A DNA stretch of 44,949 nt, from contig JAPPAV010000098.1 in NCBI GenBank assembly GCA_026705345.1, positions 1 through 44,949 of the forward strand, read 5' to 3'. Positions 38,786 through 44,949 of the stretch are shown here, piece by piece. The notes under the pieces were generated by a model, which was not told the DNA's origin, did no database searches, and saw only the letters and a list, made by a program, of their open reading frames with translations. The DNA comes from Gammaproteobacteria bacterium (GTDB taxonomy: Bacteria; Pseudomonadota; Gammaproteobacteria; Pseudomonadales; Azotimanducaceae). Within the stretch, counting starts at the first letter, position 1. Each line of letters begins with the position of its first letter. A program made the translations under genes and the position numbers.

Positions 38786-39996
38786 CTTGCCCAGAAGTTG
38801 ATTTGATCGGCGGTCGAAAGGGCGGTGTGGGAATCCGTACTCCCGATCATGCCGAATTTGAAGGGATTGACGCCCAGTGCCGCTTGCTGGCCTAAGCCCA
38901 GTTTCAGGGCAGAACGGGCATAGGAATTAACGGGGCTCTGCCTCGGTCCGATTGAACCCTTGGTTTGTTCCTTCTTGTCTGCCGGACCCTTGCCTTGTTT
39001 CTTCGAGTCGGGTTGGCTTTTCGTGATACCCCACCTGAATATCTCGTCACCGGCGAACTCGTCGTTCGGCGAGATCAGGGGGTGGGTCTCACCGTGCCCT
39101 TTTATCTGCGTCACCTCGTAGAGCGGCTCCCATCGCGAGCGGGTTCTGGCGTACGTTTCCGTGAGCGGTTCGCCCGCTTGTGTGGTGAGCGCGAACATGC
39201 TGTTGCCGCTTAGATTGCCATTGTGAGGGATCGCAAACACCTGCCCTCCTGAGCGTTCCTCGTAGTCACCGAGGTATGCCCACAGATCCTCCGGGTCGCT
39301 GCTGTCCAAGCTGGAGAACGGCACGACCTGGCCGGTCCGTTCGGGCCCGTCGGCAAAGATCACGTTGCGGTGGCCACCGGAAGCGACGGTCCACTCATAG
39401 CCTGAGAAGGCTGTGAATCTGCCTGGGTCGTTGTGCCTCTCCGCGTTCCGGATAACCTCCTCCCAGACCGACCGGATGAACCGCCCGTCGGTCCCATAGT
39501 CGGCATGGCCTAGACCCTTGGCCGGACCCTGGTCGGCCTTGATGGCCATCAGCGTAGCGGCGTTGAAAGCGTTCAGCAGATCGTCGGTGTCCGCATTGAG
39601 GGCTTCCACCAAGGAAACGGGATAGTTGAGCGCCTCGGCCGTCCGTTTGCCGGCCTCGGTCGCCAACAGAGCATCGTCTCCGGCGGCGATCCGCGCGATG
39701 ACGCCCATGTTCTCGGCATGGTCCGCCACCATGAGGAAATCCAGCGGTCGGCGTAGACGAACGTCCTCGCCGTTCGCCGCCCGGATATTTTCGCCCTTGG
39801 CAAAACGATAGGCGTCATCGGGCGTGAGCCGGGTGCCAAAAATGAAGGCGTCTGACGACAGGGCGGTGTGCACGTGCGTATCACCCCAATAGACATTGGT
39901 CGTATGGGAACGATCGACGTGGGGGGAATACGACTCCTCAGCGAACGCACTTAGCGCCACGGCAGACAGGGCAAGAACGAGCCAAGTTTCCTTCAC
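38749..39996 (-). CDS. DUF3604 protein, N-terminal part (frameshifted)
   Basis: Start taken as GTG 39994-39996, preceded by GCAGGAGG, giving a clean signal peptide (MKETWLVLALSAVALSAFA). Metal-site-like motifs follow the PHP-like pattern of the family: YWGDTHVHTALSSDAF, MVADHAENMG, IPHNGN and GSTDSHTALSTAD. After that the frame runs into FWARCRGMNPARTAW and stops, where relatives continue with a GKMPG-type motif; the lost base is probably one T in TTCT(T)GGGC near 38792. DUF3604 proteins are exported and abundant in marine bacteria, with no settled function. If the frameshift is real, the gene is inactive. Confidence 0.86.
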   Translation of the reverse strand: MKETWLVLALSAVALSAFAEESYSPHVDRSHTTNVYWGDTHVHTALSSDAFIFGTRLTPDDAYRFAKGENIRAANGEDVRLRRPLDFLMVADHAENMGVIARIAAGDDALLATEAGKRTAEALNYPVSLVEALNADTDDLLNAFNAATLMAIKADQGPAKGLGHADYGTDGRFIRSVWEEVIRNAERHNDPGRFTAFSGYEWTVASGGHRNVIFADGPERTGQVVPFSSLDSSDPEDLWAYLGDYEERSGGQVFAIPHNGNLSGNSMFALTTQAGEPLTETYARTRSRWEPLYEVTQIKGHGETHPLISPNDEFAGDEIFRWGITKSQPDSKKQGKGPADKKEQTKGSIGPRQSPVNSYARSALKLGLGQQAALGVNPFKFGMIGSTDSHTALSTADQINFWARCRGMNPARTAW

Positions 39997-40066
39997 AAGT
40001 GCCTCCTGCACCTCCTCCAGCACGATTGTATGCTTGCGTGTGGCAGTTGAGCCAAATGAGAAGGCG

Positions 40067-41056
40067 ATGCGTTATAGGCCCTTGGGAACATCGGGAATCG
40101 ACGCCTCCGTCATCGGAATCGGTACGGCGGCAATCAGGGGAGGCACCGCAGACGACGATGAGTTCGTCCAGGCCATACGCGCAGCCATCGATAGTGGTGT
40201 CACGCTCATCGATACCGCGCCCTCCTACGGTTGGGGCCACAGCGAGGAGGTTGTTGGCAAAGCCATAAAGGGCCGGCGCGACCAGGTAGTCATTGCCACA
40301 AAATGTGGCGTCTGGTGGGACGACGCTCGAGGCTCGTACAACGGTGTCAAGGACGGCAAAATCAACTACGTCAGCCTGCGTCCCGACACCATCACGATCG
40401 AAGTAGAGAACAGTCTAAGGCGGCTCGGCGTGGACACCATCGATCTTCTTCAATGCCACAAGCCGGCCAAGCCACCTGAGGAAACGCCCATTCCCGAGAC
40501 CATGGGCTGCCTCATGGATCTGAAGGACCAAGGGAAAATCCGTGCCATCGGCGTGTCCAACGTGTCGCTCGATCAACTCGATGCCTACCGGGAGGCCGGT
40601 GACCTCGCCAGCGACCAGTTCCGCTACAGCATGATCCTTCGCGATCGCGAAGCAGACATCCTGCCCTACTGCGCAGAGCACAACATTGCGACGCTAACCT
40701 ATTGGTCGCTCGAGCAAGGCCTGCTCACCGGCAAGGTGGGGTTGGACCGCGTGTTCCGGAAGGACGATTTCCGCAATACCGCCGACGCATGGCTCCCTTG
40801 GTTCAAACTCGACAACCGGCAACGCCTGCTCGACATGTTCGCCGGCTGGGTTGATATGACCGTGAAGTACGACTGTACGATCGCCCAACTGGCGATCGCA
40901 TGGACCGCGGCCCAAACCGGAGCAACCCACGTCCTCTGCGGTGTCCGTACCGTTGAGCAGGCCATTCAGAATGCGGGGGCGGGAGCCCTCGAACTGGAAG
41001 CAAACGACGGTGAGCGCGTTCGGGACGACTTGGTCGCCTTGGGCGATCCAGTCTGA
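40067..41056 (+). CDS. Aldo/keto reductase
   Basis: About 329 residues from the ATG at 40067 (MRYRPLGTSGIDASVIGIGT, the standard start); the frame stays open upstream to 39896, antisense to the DUF3604 gene. The catalytic tetrad is D49, Y54, K79 and H131 in LIDTAPSYGWG, IATKC and LLQCHKP. The C-terminal CGVRTVEQAIQNAGA is the NADP-binding segment. The family reduces aldehydes and ketones or oxidises sugars in the cytoplasm. It is followed 2 bases later by an esterase lipoprotein gene, so the two probably form an operon. Confidence 0.92.
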   Translation: MRYRPLGTSGIDASVIGIGTAAIRGGTADDDEFVQAIRAAIDSGVTLIDTAPSYGWGHSEEVVGKAIKGRRDQVVIATKCGVWWDDARGSYNGVKDGKINYVSLRPDTITIEVENSLRRLGVDTIDLLQCHKPAKPPEETPIPETMGCLMDLKDQGKIRAIGVSNVSLDQLDAYREAGDLASDQFRYSMILRDREADILPYCAEHNIATLTYWSLEQGLLTGKVGLDRVFRKDDFRNTADAWLPWFKLDNRQRLLDMFAGWVDMTVKYDCTIAQLAIAWTAAQTGATHVLCGVRTVEQAIQNAGAGALELEANDGERVRDDLVALGDPV

Positions 41057-41058
41057 CG

Positions 41059-42111
41059 ATGGAGAGGACGCTGAGATTCCTGGGGTGCGGTGTGGGTTTG
41101 GTTTTTTGGGTGGGAGTCGTTGGCTGCAGCTCTCAGCACGACATCGCAAGCCAAGGAGTTCCTCCGGCAGACTCACAATTGTCCAAGACGCTACCCAAGA
41201 AGGAAAAGGGAATGGCCGAGAAAGAAACGGAGAAAGTGGTTGCAAGGAGAGCCGACCGTTCTCCGGTCGAAGGCACTATCGTCCACTACGAGGCATTTCC
41301 GACCGAACTCATACGAGCTCGCCCGGTGAACGTCTGGTTGCCCGAGGGATATGACCCGGCATCGAGCGACCGATATCCGGTGATCTACATGCACGATGGC
41401 CAGATGATGTTTGACCACGACACTTCGCCTTATGCCGGAATGGACGTGTTCTGGGATGTAGACAAGGCGATCACGAAGCTGGTTCGCAATGGCGAGATCC
41501 GCCCGGCCATTGTCGTTGCGGTCTGGATGGCAAGCTGGGCGAAAGGCGCGCGAGGCGCCGAATACATGCCTCAGAAAGTCGTAACCGACGAAGTCTGGCA
41601 GTTGATGAGGGAAGAGGGCTGGGGATTTGCTGTCGAGGAAGGCGGACAGGAGTTGTCTGCGGACAACTATCTGAAGTTCATCGTGCATGAACTCAAGCCT
41701 TTCATCGACGAGACCTACCGTACGCAATCGGACCGCAGCAACACACTTGTGATGGGATCCAGCATGGGTGGACTGATCTCCGCCTATGCGGTCGCGGAGT
41801 ACCCTGGCGTCTTCGGCGGCGCGGCCTGCCTGTCGACCGACTGGAGGTACGGGGATGGTGCCCTTGTTCGATGGCTCGGGCACCACTTGCCCTCGGCTGG
41901 CGCACACAGGATCTACTTCGATCACGGCACCGAGACTTACGATGCCCACTATGGGCCGTTTCAACAGCGAATGGACGAGGTGATGCGTCGTCGCGGCTAC
42001 ACATCCGGCGATGACTGGATCACGCTACGTTTCGAGGGCGCCGACCATTCACCGAGAGCCTGGCGCGAGCGGCTTCACATCCCTCTGAAGTTCCTCTTGG
42101 GGAAGCCCTAG
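41059..42111 (+). CDS. Lipoprotein esterase (esterase D/enterochelin-esterase-like)
   Basis: A 350-residue alpha/beta hydrolase with a lipobox (VGVVG-C23), so membrane-anchored and facing the periplasm. An Asp/Glu/Lys-rich linker (residues 50-65) precedes the domain. VNVWLPEGYDPASSDRYPVI and YMHDGQMMFD are typical of the putative-esterase family (Fes/IroE/EsxA-like). G233-S-S235-M-G-G is the nucleophile elbow, and D-H-S near residue 330 supplies the likely histidine. The start is 2 bases after the reductase stop. The substrate is unknown; an acyl- or sugar-ester is likely given the reductase next to it. Confidence 0.87.
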   Translation: MERTLRFLGCGVGLVFWVGVVGCSSQHDIASQGVPPADSQLSKTLPKKEKGMAEKETEKVVARRADRSPVEGTIVHYEAFPTELIRARPVNVWLPEGYDPASSDRYPVIYMHDGQMMFDHDTSPYAGMDVFWDVDKAITKLVRNGEIRPAIVVAVWMASWAKGARGAEYMPQKVVTDEVWQLMREEGWGFAVEEGGQELSADNYLKFIVHELKPFIDETYRTQSDRSNTLVMGSSMGGLISAYAVAEYPGVFGGAACLSTDWRYGDGALVRWLGHHLPSAGAHRIYFDHGTETYDAHYGPFQQRMDEVMRRRGYTSGDDWITLRFEGADHSPRAWRERLHIPLKFLLGKP

Positions 42112-42157
42112 CCGCCCGCACGCGCCCCCAACGTTCCCTCAGGGCGCGAGACGCCCG

Positions 42158-44949
42158 TCAGTCCGCAAACCGCAGGCGACCGATCCGGCCCTTTGCCATT
42201 TCCACGATCATGATGACCGACGGCAGGAAGAACACTAGGCCGATCCCGGCGAACACCAGCCCGAAGGCGATGCTCACCACCAGCGGAATCAGGAACCGGA
42301 TGGCTTCGTCGCCGCTGAACAGGATTGGCAACAGGCCGAGCACGGTGGTGACGCTTGTGAGCAGTATCGCCCGGGCGCGCTGCCGGGTGGCCGCCGAAAT
42401 GGCTGCAATCTCCGGAATGTCGGAGTCCCGAACCATCAGGTTGTACCGGTACATCACCAGGATCGTGTCGTTGACGACGACGCCGGAGACCGCGATCAGG
42501 CCGAATACCGATGTGATGCTGAACTCGTAGCCCAGCACCAGGTGTCCCACCACCGCGCCCACGAACGCCATGGGAATGCCCGCCAGTGCCAGGAGGGGTT
42601 GCACGAAACTGCGCAGGAAGGAGGCGATCAGGCAGTACGTGACCAGCAAAGCGATGGGTATCGAGAGGATCAGGATGTCCAAAAGGCGTTGCATGTCCCG
42701 ATTCGCCCCATGCTTGCGGATCTGGACATCGGGGTAGCGGCTCTCGAGGCCCGGGAGCATCCGCGTCTGGGCTGTCTCGGCAAGGTTGCCGGTGAACAAC
42801 CGCGTAGCGTCGTAGTCGGCGGTCACCACTGCGGCGCTGCGCCCGTCCATGCGCAGCCGGTCTGCGATGCTGCGGGTTTCGGTGATCTCGGCCACCGTGT
42901 ACAACGGGACCTGTTCCCGGCTGGCCGGCAGGTTGATGCGCTCGTTCTGCAGCTCGCGGTAACTGGCGCGCCGGTCCTGGGGGTAGCGCACCATGACCAG
43001 CACCTCTTCCCGACCGCGCTGGATGCGCTGTGCCTCGGCGCCGTAGAAGCCGTTCCGCAACTGCATGGCGACCGACGCCGCCGTCAGGCCGGCCGCATGA
43101 CCGGCGGCGTTCAGGCGCACATCGAAGCGGCGTTTGCCCCGCTCGATCGAGTCGCTGACGAAGCCTACACCGTCCTCGCGGGCGAGTGCCTCGCGCAGTT
43201 CCCCGGCGGCGTCGGCGAGGATCTCTGGATCCGGATGAATCAGCGCGTACGACAGCGTATTCGTTGTCCGGGTCTGGCGGCTGGGAAAGCTCACTGACTC
43301 GACGCCCGGGATGTCGGCCAGGTGCTGGCGCCAGCGGTGCTTCAGTTCCTCGATGGTCACACCGCGCACGTCCGGTGGATTGAGCCGTAGCTGTACCGAC
43401 GCCAAATTGCCTCGGTACGGGTTCGAATCCGCGCCGCGGTAGGTTTCGATGGGGAAGTGATGGCCGATCGCCACGGCCGTCGCATCGATCGCCCGGCCGC
43501 CGAGCACGTCGTTTACGCGTGCCGCCGCCGCCACCGCGTAGTCTGTGGCGGCCTGCAGGTCTTCGGGCTGTGCGTCGCTGGGCAGCACCAGGTCGACCTG
43601 GACGTTCTTCTCGTCCACCACCTTGAGGCTCGGATCGAAGTGGACGACGCCGAACACGAGCAGGAAGGCGGCAACGAGAACGCTGCCCGCGACGATCACC
43701 GGCGGCCACACGAGGCGCCGCACCGACCAGGAGATCATGGGAACGATCCTGTTTTCCATCATCGCCTGCACGGCGGCGTGGCACCGCTGTTGTATCGCTG
43801 ACAGGGGCCAGGCGCTCCAGGACCCGGTTCCCGCTAGATGGCCGGGCAGAACGCAGGCCGCCTCGAACAGGGACAACAGCAGCACGGCCACGACCACGAT
43901 CGGGATCACCGCGAACATCTGGCCGACCACTCCGTCGAGTGGTAGCAGTGCCGCGAATGCCGCCATGGTCGTCAAGGTGCCGACTGTGATGGGCGCGATG
44001 ACTTCCCGGGTGCCGGCGATGGCGCCCCCGGCGCCGGTCTCGCCCCGGGCGTTGTGGGTGGCGATGTTCTCGCCCACCACGATCGAGTCGTCCACGACGA
44101 TGCCAATCAGTATGAAGAACGCGAACAGCGTGATGACGTTCAGGGTGAGGCCGAAGAAGGGAAATACGATCAGCGAGGCCACGAACACCACCGGAACGCC
44201 GAGCGCCACCCACATCGCGATGCGCAGGTCGAACAGGAGCAAGAGGGCGGCGAACACCAGGATCAGGCCGAATAGCCCGTTCTTGATGATCAGGTACATG
44301 CGGTCTTCGACCGCCCAGGTCTCGTCTTCCCAGACGGCGACGCCGACGGATTCGGGAGCCTTGAAGGCGGCCAGGTGGTCGCGCACTTGGGCACTCGCCT
44401 CTTGGGGCGAGGTGTCGGTGGAAACCTTGACCTGGAGAAACACGGTGGGGACGCCGTTGACGGTGGTGACGGCGTCGTGTTCCAGCAGACTGTCGTGCAG
44501 CTGGGCGATGTCGCCGAGGCGAACCAGCGACCCGTCGGCCCGCGCAATGACCACCACATCGGCAAACTCCTCGGCGTAGTCGCGTTTCGCCAAGGTGCTC
44601 ATGATGATGTTCCCCGACCCGGTGCGCAGCTCGCCGCCCGTGACGTTCACCGAGGTGCGCCGGATGACGCTCACCACATCGTTCAGGGAGATGCCGTATT
44701 GACGCAGCGTCTCCTCGCTGAGTTCGACCTGGATCTCCTGGTCTTTCGTGCCGAACAGCTCGATGATGGCGATGCTCGGCAGCAACAGCAGCCGGTCACG
44801 CAGCGACTCCGCCGTGCGGCGCAGTTCGAAGGCGTCGAGCGCTTCGGAACTCACGGCCACGGTGAGTACGTTGCGCTGGACCTCCACCTTGGTGACTTCC
44901 GGCTCATCGGCGTTGAGCGGCGGGAAGTCCTCGATGCGCTCGATGGCCG
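42158..44949 (-). CDS. RND efflux permease (AcrB/HAE1-type), N-terminus cut by window edge
   Basis: The frame is open to the right edge; about 930 residues are visible and the first helix region is missing. After the first periplasmic half (LRQYGISLNDVVSVIRRT, GGELRTGSGN) come the clustered membrane helices with GIVVDDSIVVGENI, the helix IV motif with the paired proton-relay Asp of AcrB-type pumps, then the second half and a final helix bundle (SVTTVLGLLPILFSGD). Such trimeric inner-membrane pumps use the proton gradient to export drugs or lipids. The partner adaptor should lie beyond the window; no outer-membrane factor follows downstream. Confidence 0.93.
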   Translation of the reverse strand, partial: AIERIEDFPPLNADEPEVTKVEVQRNVLTVAVSSEALDAFELRRTAESLRDRLLLLPSIAIIELFGTKDQEIQVELSEETLRQYGISLNDVVSVIRRTSVNVTGGELRTGSGNIIMSTLAKRDYAEEFADVVVIARADGSLVRLGDIAQLHDSLLEHDAVTTVNGVPTVFLQVKVSTDTSPQEASAQVRDHLAAFKAPESVGVAVWEDETWAVEDRMYLIIKNGLFGLILVFAALLLLFDLRIAMWVALGVPVVFVASLIVFPFFGLTLNVITLFAFFILIGIVVDDSIVVGENIATHNARGETGAGGAIAGTREVIAPITVGTLTTMAAFAALLPLDGVVGQMFAVIPIVVVAVLLLSLFEAACVLPGHLAGTGSWSAWPLSAIQQRCHAAVQAMMENRIVPMISWSVRRLVWPPVIVAGSVLVAAFLLVFGVVHFDPSLKVVDEKNVQVDLVLPSDAQPEDLQAATDYAVAAAARVNDVLGGRAIDATAVAIGHHFPIETYRGADSNPYRGNLASVQLRLNPPDVRGVTIEELKHRWRQHLADIPGVESVSFPSRQTRTTNTLSYALIHPDPEILADAAGELREALAREDGVGFVSDSIERGKRRFDVRLNAAGHAAGLTAASVAMQLRNGFYGAEAQRIQRGREEVLVMVRYPQDRRASYRELQNERINLPASREQVPLYTVAEITETRSIADRLRMDGRSAAVVTADYDATRLFTGNLAETAQTRMLPGLESRYPDVQIRKHGANRDMQRLLDILILSIPIALLVTYCLIASFLRSFVQPLLALAGIPMAFVGAVVGHLVLGYEFSITSVFGLIAVSGVVVNDTILVMYRYNLMVRDSDIPEIAAISAATRQRARAILLTSVTTVLGLLPILFSGDEAIRFLIPLVVSIAFGLVFAGIGLVFFLPSVIMIVEMAKGRIGRLRFAD

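Noticed and set aside
42108-44213. 701-codon minus-strand frame overlapping the RND permease
   Set aside because: It is another frame of the same strand, rich in Arg/Gly/Pro with no hydrophobic helices; the permease frame is unmistakable.

Overview
The window is GC-rich, densely coded bacterial DNA from what looks like a free-living or host-associated proteobacterium, probably an uncultured marine-type gammaproteobacterium. The clues are a Fur-family zinc regulator with a ZnuD-like receptor, an RND efflux permease, TonB-dependent receptors, HigBA and SurE, mixed with many phytanoyl-CoA-dioxygenase-like (PhyH) enzymes, a sulfatase, a DUF3604 protein and class-C-like serine hydrolases. I cannot place it to genus. 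Both ends cut genes: a sulfatase at the left edge and an RND permease at the right edge.

Layout. 1-6.7 kb: sulfatase start, PIN-toxin fossil, P1/DmpA peptidase, serine hydrolase, PhyH oxygenase, SurE, and a translationally coupled Gfo/Idh/MocA oxidoreductase plus PhyH pair. 6.7-12.5 kb: a Phd-PIN toxin-antitoxin pair with a coupled nucleotidyltransferase and a strong operator palindrome, a ribbon-helix-helix antitoxin fossil, uvrA, and a higBA pair. 12.5-20.1 kb: two adjacent PhyH oxygenases, a TlpA-type lipoprotein with an internal duplication, two serine hydrolases and an EamA transporter. 20.1-27.9 kb: an island of lower GC holding a giant STAND-like ATPase (about 1,911 aa) and a 312-aa partner with a C-terminal HEPN-type RN-x3-H motif. 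The two genes overlap by ATGA, and the island lies between two direct copies (about 98% identical, 241 bp) of the 3' end of a TonB receptor gene. This is the best candidate for an undescribed conflict/defence system.

27.6-34.5 kb: the TonB receptor itself (frameshifted near its 3' end) coupled to a DUF169 gene, a secreted carboxypeptidase-regulatory-repeat protein, a DsbA-fold isomerase and a methyltransferase. 34.5-37.9 kb: a zinc-homeostasis module (Zur-like regulator, MerC-like membrane protein, a GTTATAAC-cored palindrome in the divergent promoter, and a ZnuD-like receptor with His/Asp/Glu-rich segments). 38-42.1 kb: a DUF3604 gene broken by a single-base frameshift, an aldo/keto reductase and a lipoprotein esterase. 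42.2 kb to the end: RND permease.

Spread through the intergenic space are at least nine copies of a small hairpin element of the form GTAGGGG-stem-CTTGT-stem. Its stems differ between copies but stay complementary, and in two places the element supplies the stop codon of the upstream gene. I saw no rRNA, tRNA, CRISPR array or recognisable transposase.
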